A DNA stretch of 64,000 nt, taken from Dryas octopetala (lineage: Eukaryota > Streptophyta > Magnoliopsida > Rosales > Rosaceae). The stretch lies in the NCBI GenBank assembly GCA_963921425.1, contig OY992839.1, forward strand, positions 3,350,501-3,414,500, given 5' to 3'. The translations under genes were made by a program, and so were the position numbers. Of this stretch, positions 49,101-61,800 are shown piece after piece; the stretch's first letter is position 1, and each line of letters begins with the position of its first letter. The notes beneath the pieces were generated by a model. It made no database searches and was not told the origin of the DNA. It saw only the letters and a program-made list of their open reading frames with translations.

Positions 49101-49589
49101 GGAAAGATTGAAACTTCAATCAACGAATACCATCAAATTTGAATATCTTGAACTTCATAGATTATATGACTTATGAGCATGCAATGCAGAGCTATCTTGA
49201 ACTTCATAAGTTAAATTATGAGGACACAATGTACAGTGATCAGTGAACAGCTTGTAAATATGGGCTTATTCATGAATTGGGTTTTCAGTTTCAACACCAT
49301 TTGGTCCATTTCAGCATGTTTTATGACATTCACAGTTTCCCACTTCTTTCCCTCACTGTTTCTCAGCAACCAAGCATCAAAATAAACAGAGAATCACCAA
49401 ATAAACTCACCTGAACGTTTGGGGTCTGATTTGGAAAACTAGCATACATTCACTCCCGTTGGTCAGCAATCTGTGTTGCCTGACTCTGAAACAGCTCGAA
49501 CGCCTAACAAGTTGTGGATTTGATGATTTGGGTGCCCGTGTGGGTGGGTGTAGCGGGGACCCGTGTACTAAAACGGCCATTGGAGACAT
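46110..49589 (-). CDS. Plastid-targeted DedA/VTT-like membrane protein
   Basis: Ten exons on the minus strand (49589-49411, 49061-48723, 48368-48296, 48165-48053, 47845-47761, 47586-47514, 47377-47322, 46688-46623, 46330-46265, 46190-46110) join in frame to 376 residues. The N-terminus (MSPMAVLVHG, then Arg/Ser-rich, no early acids) looks like a chloroplast transit peptide. Several hydrophobic spans follow (AKIAIALGIAATITLISVVI, WIYFWLLMAAGCGLFI, and three in the last third). The stretch ERFSLGVRNPTAFLAGTLGI resembles the conserved E-RF-PGVR-AG core of DedA/VTT (SNARE-associated Golgi) proteins, and ISEEALNIWVG and SDLIPFYFGK fit the earlier family motifs. DedA relatives are membrane transporters or lipid scramblases. 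The function of this plant subgroup is unknown to me, and the family call is by motif resemblance only. Confidence 0.75.
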
Positions 49590-50100
49590 TTGCGTTGTGG
49601 ACTTGGAGCTCTGGGACCAATGTCAGAGCCAGTGAAGGGGCTCAGCTGGTGATGACACTAAGTGGGCAAGGATGTAGTTGTGCACCAGAGAGATTGGCGG
49701 CTTCCGGTTCCATGTGCTTGGATGTGAGTGGTTTGTGAGGGACTAGAGATGGTCCAGAGGGATATGCTACATAGGAAGAGTGAGATACTCGAGGAGTTTT
49801 GACCAAAGAAAAAGATACTCGAGGAGAAAAGGACCCCTTTTTTTTCTTAATCAGATTTTTTGGTCGTGGGGTTTTATTTTTATTTTTATTAATCATATTG
49901 AAAAGATTATATTCAAACTTCGAAATTTTCATGGCCAAAAAAAAACACTTCCAAATTTAGATATCAACTAACTATTAGATCTAATGGTATTGTCCAAATA
50001 TTAAATAGATTTTCACTAACCATTGTGTTAAGCTCTAATCTCATTCTTCCAGATTAAAAAAAAAAAAAATCTAAAACAAAATATAAAAAAAAAATTTTAT

Positions 50101-50490
50101 TATATTTTACTCACTTGAACTTTGAGCTTATCTCACTTTACCGTCTTAAAAATATATTATGCCAATTTATCACATGAATTAAATATTTATTGCAATATAC
50201 CACATCGAACTCATTTTATCTAAACTTCTATTAAAAATAAATGTATTTTGATTTTTTCAAATCAATTTTCTCTTATTAGAAAACAGTTAAAGTGTTAAAA
50301 AGCTGTTTTTTTAAATAATTTTTTTTTACAATAGAAATCTGACAAGACCAATAACATCCTAAGTTTAGACGAAATAAACTAAATGTGATATATTGTAACA
50401 AATTTTTAATTCAAATTGTAAATTAACACAATTTTATTTTTTAGATAATGAAGTAAGATCGATATTAAAGTTCAAGTTGATAAAACATAA
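50101..50490. mobile_element. Degenerate fold-back MITE, about 390 bp
   Basis: The left arm (TATTTTACTCACTTGAACTT, CCAATTTATCACATGAATTA, GCAATATACCACAT, ATCTAAACTT) is matched in inverted order on the right (TGTTTTATCAACTTGAACTT, TAATTTACAATTTGAATTA, ACAATATATCACAT, GTCTAAACTT). Divergence is high and the termini are not exact. Non-coding. Confidence 0.55.
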
Positions 50491-51134
50491 AAAAACCTAA
50501 AAATAATTACTCTTTAAAAAACCTCTGAAGGTTTACGCACTTGAGTCTTAACCACTAAAAAAGACTTTAAACCTTTACTTCTGACGGTGAAGTATGGACT
50601 AGGGCAATATATTTTATATTTATTTTCTAAAAGGTTGTTTGTACTTTGTAGAAAGCCCTTTTTTTATTACCATGTAAAGCCTCTTTTTTTTTTTTTTTTT
50701 TTTTACCAATATAAAGCCCTTCATTGTTTGAATTTTGTGTACATACTCATTGTCATGGCCAACACCAATACATCATATTCCAATTATAAGATTATCACTA
50801 TAATTTAATAGTTGGGATCATTCATGATATCCATGTGATTCTAGATGGTTGGCTGACGTTCAATTTATGGTTGATCTAAATCATCTAATTAATTGTTATA
50901 TGTATTATTTATATTAGTGGGTGTCTCATACATAAATTTATGTCAAATAATAAACAACCTAAACCCGTTCATTCTGCATCATATTAAAGTAGTGTGATGT
51001 AAGTGATACATAGTAGATACAAACAAGAGCTACTACAGGCGACAACAAAAAAGAAGTCGTAGTAGTTTTTTCAGGATACGACGTAGCATGTGGCTAGTAC
51101 GGCGTGCCACCTAAGCGAGACATTTGGCTGGCAG

Positions 51135-51163
51135 CACGTGTTATACAGTTGCGAACGCACGTG
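51135..51163 (+). promoter_or_regulatory. Two G-box (CACGTG) motifs
   Basis: CACGTG at 51135-51140 and 51158-51163, 17 bases apart, about 620 bases upstream of the GTD-binding start codon and roughly 80-100 bases before the likely transcript start. G-boxes bind bZIP and bHLH factors (ABA, light). Function is inferred from motif only. Confidence 0.45.
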
Positions 51164-51776
51164 CGATTATTGACGCATAGCAAAAATTAGTTGTCTTTCA
51201 CTTAAGAGATGACGCCGTCGTATAAAAGCCAGAGTCAGCTTCTTTCTTTCCCAATTCAAAGCCGTCTCTTTCCGACCACGAAGTTGCTCCGACCTTGCAG
51301 TAGACCCCCCATTGCGGCTGATCCACTACGATCTTTCCAAAACTCCTTGATGGGTTTTCCATTCCAGCTCTCGAAGTCACTGTAATTCTCTCTTCTTCTT
51401 TTTTCCCCATGTATTCCTCTGTAAAAGTTAATGCTTTTACTTATGTTTCACTCAACTTCCTTAATGACTAAGCCTTGTTGTATGCTTCATTGACTTGTTT
51501 CTAGTTGGAGTCATTAAGTACTTGAATAAGGACATGATTATCAGCTCACGATTGCTAGAGAATCTTGGATTATTTTTTTCCCTCAAAGGTTGTGTAATCA
51601 TATCATGCACTGTTTTCAATTAGAAGCATAGTTTATAGCTTTCCCTTTTCATATTCTCCAACTGGGTTGCTTTTGTTTGGCTCCACCTTTGCATCCAAAT
51701 CATCAAAAGTGCTTATGGCTCTCAGTTGCTTCCACAATTCTGTAGAGTCCTAGGATTTTGATCTCTTTAAGGAAGG

Positions 51777-54700
51777 ATGGCTTGCCATGAAGTTCAACCA
51801 TGGACCTTAGGTGGTCTTCTAGGAGCATTTCTCGACCTTGGCCTGGCTTATCTCCTGCTATGTGTTTCTGCTTTTGTGTTTTTTGCATCGAAGTTTTTGA
51901 AGATTTTTTGGTTGTATTTGCCTTGTCCTTGTAATGGGTTATTGGGTTATAGAAATCGTGATCTTTGCTTGCATAAGTTGCTTATTTGGCCTGTTACGAA
52001 GATCCACGCTGTTCAGAAGTTGGTGAAGAGCAGGTTCCCTTTTGGCTGGTTTGAGGATCAAAGATGCAACTTGAATACGAAATTGATTAGAGGTTTGATT
52101 TGTGAGAATAGAGCTATTGAATTGGAAGGTGAAGCATCTTCTAGTCCGTTTTCAAGTCCAAGATTGCAAAATCTGGTTGATAGGGAAAGTGGGTATGATG
52201 CTAAGGGGAAGAGGGTTATGATTCTAAAGAAAAGGTCTGGAATCCGGCGCTCTAGGAGGGCTGCTCCTGAATATGGAAAGCTTCCTTCTTTCTTGCCAAA
52301 TGATAGTTCAAGGTCAGTTGCTCGTATATTCCCCTTTCCTTGTGATGACAGAGATATGAGAGATACATCTGGTGAAAGCTCATTTCCCATAAATGGAAGA
52401 GAAGATGGCCTTCAGGGTGAGTGAGGAGGATCTAAACTTTTTTAGTTGTTTGCATTAATTCATGTTTTTTGACAGAGACTAACCTTTATTTTAAGTGTGG
52501 ATTCATACTATCTATTATGATGTAATAAAAAATTTATTGCAATTCTGGTAATTCTCTTTTATCAAAGAAGAAAATTGGGAAATATTTTAAAACTGGAATT
52601 GGTTGCATATGAAATTCTGTGTGTACTATTTTGGAATGGTGCTTGCTCACTTGTTTGGTCCTTTCATTTTAGATGATGTGAAAGCACCAACTGGAGATGA
52701 TATGGGTGAAAGAATATGTCAAAGTTCTAAGTTGAGTGGATTAGTTGGTGAGAGCAATGGTGTGGACATGAGTTGGGCTCAAGAAAAGGCTCCCATTGTT
52801 GGAAATGAAACTGATACACTCAGAATGTTGCAGGAAGAGCTCGAAAAAGAGAAAGTTTCTTGTGCTGCTCTTTATCTAGAGCTGGAGAAAGAGCGAGCTG
52901 CTTCTGCAACTGCTGCTGATGAAGCGATGGCCATGATATGTCGTCTACAAAAGGATAAAGCATCAATAGAAATGGAAGTGAGACAGTACCAAAGGATGAT
53001 GGAAGAAAAATTTGTTTATGATGAAGAGGAGATGGATATTCTGAAAGAAATCCTTCTTAGGAGGGAGATGGAGAACCATTTTTTGGAGAAGGAAGTTGAA
53101 GCATATAGGCAGATGAGCTATTCAGGAAATGAACGGTCAGATGGTGATTTAAGTGATATGTTGTGTGAATTGGGACAAAGGCCTTCACCTTCGCGTTCAA
53201 ATGCAGATCCACTACTGATGCTGCAGCAGACTGATGATACTAGATCTAACAGTACGAGAATGGGAAATATTGCAGATAGTACTTCTCAGAGTGAGGCTTC
53301 GTTTGTTGAAAAGCAAATCCATTCTAATGAACATGATTTGCTTGATAAGTGTGTCCTTTCAACAGGGGAAGAAAAACTACGCACAGGTAGTAATGCTATG
53401 TGCCAAGGAATGACTACTGAAGCATCCCAAACTAATATTGGTATTGAGAAAAGCTTTTATTGTGATGGAGAAGAGGAGCTGCAGCAAGATTGGGATCCTA
53501 AGAGCAATTTGCATAATTCAATGCTTGATGCAGAGCCAGCTGTTCATGATGTTCATGTCATTGAAGGTAAAACTGAACTTTGGAAAGAAGAAAGTAGATC
53601 ATCCACTTATGGTGCTTTGGATGAATCCCAAGATTTTTCTCCTACATTTGGAGCTTCTGGGGTTTGGAGGAGTGAGTTATTACGAGATTGTCCAAGCACA
53701 AGCCGGGTAGATACTGAACCTAAAATCACTGCAAGTTCATTGGACACATGTTGTGAGTTACCAAACTTTGATAATTCACGATGCAAACCCTTGATTATTG
53801 ACTCAACAAAGAATTCTTTGTCTGTAGTAAATAGTGAAAGGTTGAAGATTGACACTGAGGTTGAATTGCTAATAGAAAGGCTAAAAATGCTAGAAGAGAG
53901 AAAAGAGAAGTTAACTTCCTCTTCGGAGCATTGGGAAAGGCAAAAGGTCCCATTAAAACTTTGGGAGGAGACCAGGAATCAGCTTTGCAATATTCAACAG
54001 CTCAGAGATCCTGTGCGACAGGCTTCCTTACCCCCTTTATCTTCTAAGGTGAGTCATAGCGTTCCCAAATTGTATCTTTTACATTTCCATGAGTTCTCTA
54101 TCACATGTTTTTGTCAATTCCTCCATGCCTTCTGCCTTTAAAATGGTGATATAACAGTTATTTGTAGTATGTGGCAAGCAGTAAAAGACTAATTGATGAT
54201 ACTTTTGTTCTATATGTGATTAGTTTTGTACTGTGGTCATATTATATTACATGTTCATTCACTTCAAGCCCTTATGCTTAGGATCAGGTTTGATATACGT
54301 TACACACACACACACGCACACACAAATGGGCTATGTTGTTGAAGTATGACGAATATTTTTGGGATCTTCTTGGTTAGTGCACATGTAGATCTGAACAGAA
54401 GTGTTATTTGTTTCGATATCATCTCTATTCTCTATCAGTTGGGGTCAGGGTTCTAATTTACTGGTAAGCTTCAAAAATAAGAAGCAATGTATCATATATG
54501 AGACATCAAGCACATGATCATTTGCTTGGTACTATGTCATAAGAATTGAACTGAATGAAAAGCAGTGAATGATGAACATCATAACGGAATTATGAAAAAG
54601 AAACTACTACTTGTATTGCTCGAATCACAAAGCTTTGTGCAGTCTGTCATCCACATTGACATTCATGTTATATATCTCCCCTTAATCTTTTCAATGGTCA

Positions 54701-54816
54701 TTGTTATGTTCCCCAAATGGCACTGCTGATTATAATGCCCTTATTTTCAGGTGAATTTGAAGAAAAGACGCTGCCAAAGTATGTCCTTGGAGGCACATGA
54801 ATCCACAAGTTCCTAA
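51777..54816 (+). CDS. GTD-binding (DUF593) myosin-receptor-type protein
   Basis: Three exons: 51777-52416, 52673-54048, 54751-54816; 693 residues. The start is the MACHEVQPWTLGGLLGAFLD frame. A membrane span lies at about residues 13-45 (DLGLAYLLLCVSAFVFFASK). A basic region follows (KKRSGIRRSRRAAPEYGK). The GTD-binding domain is a long coiled coil at about 260-355 (TLRMLQEELEKEKVSCAALY, ERAASATAADEAMAMICRLQ, MEKEV-type ending FLEKEVEAYRQM). A second coiled coil is near 600 (VELLIERLKMLEERKEKL). This layout matches MyoB/zein-binding proteins, membrane-anchored receptors of class XI myosins on plant vesicles. Family assignment is strong. Which MYOB paralogue it is remains open. The acidic/Ser-rich middle is poorly conserved. 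Confidence 0.9.
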
Positions 54817-56643
54817 ACCGTGTACAGTAATTCCCAGATTTGTGAATGGTCTGAGAGCTGGTGCTTCAAGTCTATTTATATCTGATTAATGGTTGAAAGG
54901 ATATCTGTAAATGAATTGTATATGCCCCCTAGACAGATATGTAGTTAGAGTTTAGTTGTCGGTTGGCTGCTGTAGATAACTTTTTTGTATTAAATTTTGA
55001 ATTTAGTGAAAATGGCCTCACAGCCATGTCCTGATCAAGTGACCTGTCCCACCTTGGCAAGGGGTGGAAAAGAAAATGTCCCCCCGAATCATAGCCACCA
55101 TAACTCTCATGGGTCCGAGGGCTCATGGCCAAAGGCTGCAGATGGATGTAATTATTGTCCTTTTAGCTTCCTTTAAAATAGGAATACTCCTCTTTGCTAT
55201 TTTCACCTCTTCCCTTCCATTTTTATCTTGTTGGAAAAGGTTTGGCTAAAGTTTCCGACCAGGGGTAGATCATGTGAGTTTCCCTTGTTTATTCTAAAAT
55301 GAATTTTCAACCCTAATGGGGTTTTACAACTCCAGTAGTAGAGAACACTTGTCCTCATACCTGCGGTCAGAGGTCGACTCCGTCTTCCTCCTTTGAGTAA
55401 AAATACAGTTTTCAGAATAAACTAAAATTTGTAGTAGATTTCTTTTTCTTTTTGAAGACGAAGTCTGCGATAGTTGGACCCAAGATAAACGGAAGGATTT
55501 ATAGAAAAACTTCCAAAACAAAGTTTGACAATCCACAAGGACAACTCTTCTAGCTAGGTAATGGCTGAAGAATGAAGATCAAGTCCCATGTTTGCCACCT
55601 TTGACTAAACAAGGTTTCATGTGCTGACACTTGATGACTCGAACATGCTGTTTTGGCAATTTCTGGCCTCGAACATGCTTGTTTCATGGCCAATAAAGAG
55701 TACAAGATTCACCATAATAATAGCAATTAAGCTAAAATGACCTCGCATTGAATATAAACACAATATTAGAATATTAGAGGGAAGACAAAGTGATGGCAAC
55801 AATATAATTTAGTAATCTTGCCACCCATGAGATTAGTTTGTTTTTCTTGTATAGTCCCCAACTTTCTTCTCTAGGAGTCTTTCACTGTCACGTGCATGAA
55901 AATGGCCTCATGTGGTACTATAACCATGAATCTTTTCTGGGGCCTTGTGGTCTTGTTTCCATATATGTGACATCGACCCTGTCAAACTGGTTAGGTGATG
56001 TTGAATCTTTAATAAGCAGCTGGTCGATGTTTTTTAGATTAAAACAGAGTTTCTAGATCTTTTTAATTGGAAAAAGAAGCAGATAATACCTTTTTTATCC
56101 AAAGATCCCATTGTAGTATAAGATCATCCATATATAAACCACCAAATTTCCTACTCCAACAAAAAAAAAAAAACAAAATTGAAACTGATGTCGACCAGGT
56201 CATTAGTAATAAGTTACATAATAATTTGAAGAGGTTTATACTTTCTATATCTCATTCAAATTTTTTTCATTAATTGCATATTATTATCTGCTAATATATT
56301 TAGTAGTTAAAGGTGATGTTGACCTTTGTTTTTTCTTTTTTCTATCATTTCAATTATATTCGATCCTCATTTAGATCCCTAGGTCTTTTAATTATATTCT
56401 AATATATCTTCCATCATTTCATTTTTTTTGCCAAATGTTTCTCTTGTCATTTTAGGAAATTGTTTGTTGCAAACTGAAATTAGATTCTTACATTCTTTGA
56501 TTTCCGAGTTGACTGAACTATTGCATGAATGATTCTTCAAAAGAAGTATAAAAATAGACTGATTATGAAATCACATTGTTGAGTGAACTAAAAAAGAATG
56601 GCTAATGCTAACTTACTTACCACTTAGTTAATCTCTCATTGAC
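54817..56643. other. Intergenic DNA after the GTD-binding gene
   Basis: The first 150-250 bases are probable 3' UTR. The rest is AT-rich with no recognised gene or clear repeat. Small open frames of 60-74 codons on both strands lack any family resemblance. Confidence 0.5.
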
Positions 56644-56646
56644 TTA

Positions 56647-57336
56647 GGGCCAGATTGGTATTGCTGTGTGAAAAAACAGCTGTGAGCTAAAACAACTGTG
56701 AAGTAAAGTCAATTGTAAAGTAAAGCAGCTGAATGTTTGGTAAAGTATATTTTCAAAAGTGCTGTGAGTGTAAAAAACAGTATCAAAGTGTTTGGTAAAT
56801 GTTAATGTAAAAGTTCTGTGACTGTGTATAATTACTAAAATAGACATGATATTAAAAGTGTTTTTCAGTTATTTGTTTGGTAAAAATAAAATGTTTTTTA
56901 CTTGTTTTTTAAATTTTTGGCTACAAATTGTTATTAACATTAATATTTCTAAGAACAACATTATTAAATAAGTATGTGTATTATTTTTGTAGGTATATTA
57001 TAATTTTAATCGTACAAATAAAATATCATAATTAATTATCACAAAATAAAATATAACTAACAATGGACATATTTTTTAATTTAAAATAAACAAATTAAAA
57101 AATATAGAAATCAATGAGGATATTATGGGTAAAATAAAATATTCATTGTTGCTGTGATTCACTGCAGCTTTTAAAAGCAACTAGAAACCTGCTTTCTGTT
57201 TTTGTTGTGGGGAGTTGAGAATTGTAAGAAAAAGCAGTTTTCAATATTTTTACCAAACACTAAAACTGCTGTAGATGATTGAGAATTGTCATCCACAGCA
57301 GCTTTTGGGTCTTTCACTGCAATCCCAAACGGGACC
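56647..57336. mobile_element. PIF/Harbinger-like non-autonomous element, about 690 bp
   Basis: Left end GGGCCAGATTGGTATTGC and inverted right end GGTCCCGTTTGGGATTGC agree at 14 of 18 positions. TTA flanks both sides (56644-56646 and 57337-57339), the target duplication of PIF/Harbinger elements. Subterminal blocks related to AAAACAGC(T/A)GT and TTTGGTAAA repeat in both orientations. The interior is AT-rich and non-coding. A hAT origin is the alternative, but no 8-bp duplication is seen. Confidence 0.7.
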
Positions 57337-57339
57337 TTA

Positions 57340-58829
57340 GTGTTTAAATGTTTCTTGAATATCAAAAAATGCTACAGAAAGGGAATCAAATATAAAATCT
57401 CTACCCTTAAACCACTCTATTCTATCCAAGAAATTTAATTTAGAATTTTGAGGATTAAAAAATATGAAAATCTTGAAATAATTTCGATTTCGTTGAAAAT
57501 TTAGACTAAAACAATTGAAACTTTTAATAAAATTTCAACAATTTTGACTTGGTAACATTTCGAAACTTAAAAAAATTAGAAATTTTGAAGAAATTTTTGA
57601 AATTTAATTCCATAATTCTATGCCATTAGAGTTATCATACGTCTACAAAGTTTATCTTATATCCAATCAACCGTAAATTAAGGTGATTTTTCTCGTTAAA
57701 AAAGAGAAGAAATAAAATGAAATTTACATAGAAAGAAGTTTACGTAAACGGGCTCAAATATGGTGCTTGCCAACAAATGTGAGGGAGGTATATTATGTCA
57801 TGGCAAGCGCACGAGGCCGACCTTGGCTAAAGTGGCATCTAATCCTTGAATCAGCATCCAATTGTGAGCAGCATCACCGACGTCAACCCACGTGTCAACA
57901 TCCAAGTTGGTGGTGACGTGGCATCTACAAAACTAAACCCACAAATTCTGCTCATGCGTAGCGTAAATTCCACAGCACCCAATCGAACCCTCCGTCCGCC
58001 GTTAACAAACGGCTCCAATAAACAATAAAAAAAAAACAGAGGAACCAACAAAAACTGAAAAAACAGCAAAGAGAGCCAAACAGGTGACGGAGCCAAACAG
58101 GTGACGGAGCCAAAGCGGCCGTTGTACGCTACGTCTTCTCTAGTACTAACGCTTTTGACAGCGACATGCCTCTCTCTCTCTCTCTTCCTCTCCGCTACCG
58201 CTACGTTCGTTCTTAGCTCTCTCTCCGTCTTCTTCACAGCCAGTTTAGAGAGAGAGAGAGAGCGCGCGCGCGAGAGATTTCTAGAAAGAGAAACAAATTG
58301 TAAATGCCATCGTAGTCCGAAAGCAACACCATTCGCTTTCTCTTTCTCTCTCAGGTGGTGGCTATTTCAGAGAGAGCGAGAAAGAGAAGCGATTCAATTC
58401 AATTCAATTCGATTCGATTCGATTCTTCGAATTCTGAGCCCGGCGGAGGCTCGATTCCGCGAATGTGATTCGTTGCAATTGCAAGCCACGCGGTTTCAAT
58501 TGATCATCGATTGCTGATCAGCTTATGGTACGAATGCAGAATTGAATGTTTTTATTTTTACTTTGATTTTGATTTTTCGTCGCTTTGAATTTTCATTTCT
58601 GGATTCTGTTTCGATCTATTTGTCGGTTTTGTCGGCTCTTGCTTGAAATCTTGGTAGATTTCGTCACTTTCTTGAACTACGAGTATTTTCTGAGATATTC
58701 GCATTTAAACACCACATTTTACTAGTAAATTTCATGATCTGTTTATTTATTTTTCTCTGTTTTTGTTGTTCTTATTCGATGCAGATGTAATCTGAGGTCG
58801 AACTGTAAGCCGATTTGATTAGCGACAAT
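57340..58829. other. Intergenic DNA and SFH promoter/5' UTR
   Basis: AT-rich to about 57840, then GC-richer promoter and leader. At 58081-58114 a 17-base unit ending GGTGACGGAGCCAAA occurs twice in tandem. (CT)n and (GA)n runs lie at 58171-58184 and 58246-58275 (the latter with GCGCGCG), and a pentamer run (ATTCA/ATTCG) at 58395-58424. These are probably 5' UTR. An intron likely separates 58528 from the start codon, since TATGGTACGAATG looks like a donor and a pyrimidine tract with GCAG lies at 58782-58785. Confidence 0.5.
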
Positions 58830-61800
58830 ATGCCAGGTACATCAATTCAATGCCTCTGTAAATTCTCTATCGAATCAGATCTTAATTTTAGTTTGTTTCA
58901 GTTTTAATTGTGTATATTTGCTATGTTAATTGTAGGAGAAGTAGTTTCAGTCCAAGAAGATGACAAGTCTAGAAATTTCGATATTGAAACCTCCGAGGAG
59001 GAGAGGCGGAAGTCTCGTGGCAGATCTCTTAAGAGAAAGACTGTGAACGCCATGAGATTAACAAATAGTCTTAGAAAGCGTGGCAACCGTGTCGCCCATT
59101 GTCGCTACGCCATGATTTCAATTGAAGATGTTCGGGATGCCAAGGAGGAAGAAGCTGTGATTACATTTCGTGAGGCATTGGTTGCTAAAGCCATGCTCCC
59201 AGCTCACTACGATGATTATCATACAATGCTGAGGTAATTGGATCATTGCAATGATAACATATATTTTACATGAGTGATGTTGATATCTCTTATACCATAC
59301 ACAGTGCTTATTAGCTGTTAATGGCTTTGATTTCCTTGAAATTATGCATTTTGAAATGACAAATGATTACGGTGAACTTGAATGATGAATTTAATATAAT
59401 TTCTTGTTTAAGTTTGGAATTTAAGAATGAAATTGGTTAATGAGATGGATGTTAAAGGTTCAAGGCTTCGAGATAGCAGCTGTATTGGTATGCAGCATAA
59501 ATAGTATGAGAAGTTATGGCATATTCAGTTGGTTCGTGATGTTTTTTTTTTTTTTGTTAACAATATCATGAAACCCAATTTAGCTTCGACTCAAACTAAT
59601 TTGGGTTGATTACCTGAATTCTCCTCTGCCACTCAACCCTATCTGAGGAAGTGAGGATGATAACTTCTTTTGTTTGACATCGATGCACCAAAATATAAGA
59701 TCGGTAGGGTTGTGATATTATGGAGGATCTATTCAGGAAGAGAGAAACCAATTAAATTCAAAATCTTGAAGCCATGTATGAATAGGAGCAGGGGAATGTT
59801 GATGGTAGAGTGAGTCTATTAACTTATGGTTTTTTTTTTTTTTTTTTTTCTGTTTTGTTGAAAAGGTGCTTACTTCTTATTAATGGCACAAATATTTCCA
59901 AGAGGGCATTAAACACAGTACTTTTAATTGTCCTTTTAGATTTTGCATCTAATTACAAATAACTAAGCCTTGTTTATGCAGATTTTTAAAGGCAAGGAAG
60001 TTTGACATTGATAAAACTGTCCACATGTGGGCAGAAATGCTCAACTGGAGGAAAGAGTTTGGAGTAGAATCTATTGTGAAGGTATAATGTTATATTAGGA
60101 TTATGATGGACAACTGGTGCATGTAATTTCAGTGTGATTTAACATTTTAATACCTGCATTTTGTTTTTTGAAAAGAAATAAACTTTTATTCATAATATCA
60201 ACTTAAGAATTGTGAATAAGATGAACCTTTTTACTGGCTGTATTAGCATAGATTTAATTTCATTTCGAAAGTTCTAATGGAGGTATTGATACAATGATAA
60301 ATTCTTAGGATTTTGTATACAGTGAGTATGAAGAGGTTCAGCGTTTTTATCCTCATGGTTATCATGGTGTAGACAAGGAGGGACGGCCTGTTTATATTGA
60401 AAGAGTTGGAAAAGTTGAACCTAGCAAGCTAATGAATGTCACCACAGTGGACCGGTTTTTAAAGTATCATGTCCAGGGTTTTGAGAAGGCTTTTGCTGAG
60501 AAGTTCCCAGCATGTTCTATTGCTGCCAAAAGGCATATAGATTCTACAATAACTATACTAGATGTCCAGGGACTGGTAATTTCCTAACCTACAAATGCAC
60601 TTATTCACTTCTGTGCATCATATGTATTGTGTGCAATAACTGTACTTGTTATCTTTTTTGGATTATGCAGAATTGGGTGAGCTTTGGCAAGGTTGCACAT
60701 GACCTTGTTATGCGCATGCAGAAAATTGATGGCGATAACTATCCTGAGGTGGATTTATTATTATATAAAACCAACTGATAACATTATACAAAAATCTATT
60801 TATTCAGTTCTGATATTAGCTCATTCTCTACAGACATTACATCAGATGTTTGTGGTAAATGCTGGTAATGGGTTCAAGCTGCTTTGGAACACAGCAAAAG
60901 GCTTTCTTGACCCTAGGACTACTGCAAAGATACATGTATGATAATATTTTTGGTTTCTTATTTCATTTGAAGGTTTTTATGAACTACTCTAAAGTTCTTC
61001 TGCATTGATTCTTCAGGTATTAGGCAACAGATTTCGAAACAAGTTGTTGGAAGTTATAGACTCAAGGTTGGACATTTTACTGTCCGTTAAAATAATTCTG
61101 ATTTTTAATAGATAGAATGACTGTTAAATTTGTTCTGGTTTGTGTTACACAACTTAATTCAGCGACTTTCTCTTTAAACAGTCAACTTCCAGATTTCCTT
61201 GGGGGAACTTGTTCATGTCCAAATGAAGGTGGGTGCCTTAGGTCTGGCAAGGGACCCTGGAATGATCCAGAAATAATGAAGGTGTGAATCTAGTGGAGTA
61301 ACAGTGCTGTCACAGATATTGAATTACTTTAGATTTGAATACTTTGAACAAATAGACTGATATATTATGGGTTTTTTCTTTGCCAGAAAATTTACATCAT
61401 TACTCATATGAATTTTATTTGCAGCTGGTATGCACTGGAGAAGCAATGTACTTGAGGAAAATCAATGGTTCTTCTGACGGCGACGATTTAGGAGTCAAGC
61501 TGCTTGCCCCTAAGGTGACTTGAAGGCAAATCTACCATGGATGCTGTCCTTAATTACCTTCTACTCATGTATCATATTTCACAGTACTTGGGTTTTCTGT
61601 GCAGGTTACAGATAGTGAAATAATATCTGCAGCTGAGTCAGGATCAGAGATGAGGTCAAGTGCTTCTGGCTTCATTCAATTATCTATGTCTCAGTCTGAC
61701 AAAGTAAAGTTTCTGAAGTTATCTTTTATTGGGTGTCTTATCCTTTAACTTCATTAGTGATTGCATCTTTAACAGCTATTTCGTCAATAGCAGCTATCTA

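Larger units (their letters stand above)
49590..51776. other. Divergent intergenic region and promoter of the GTD-binding gene
   Basis: AT-rich with a fold-back element at about 50101-50490 and a poly-T near 50684-50704. From about 51060 the sequence becomes promoter-like, with two CACGTG G-boxes. Position 51230 onward is probably the 5' UTR, perhaps with an intron. Confidence 0.5.
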
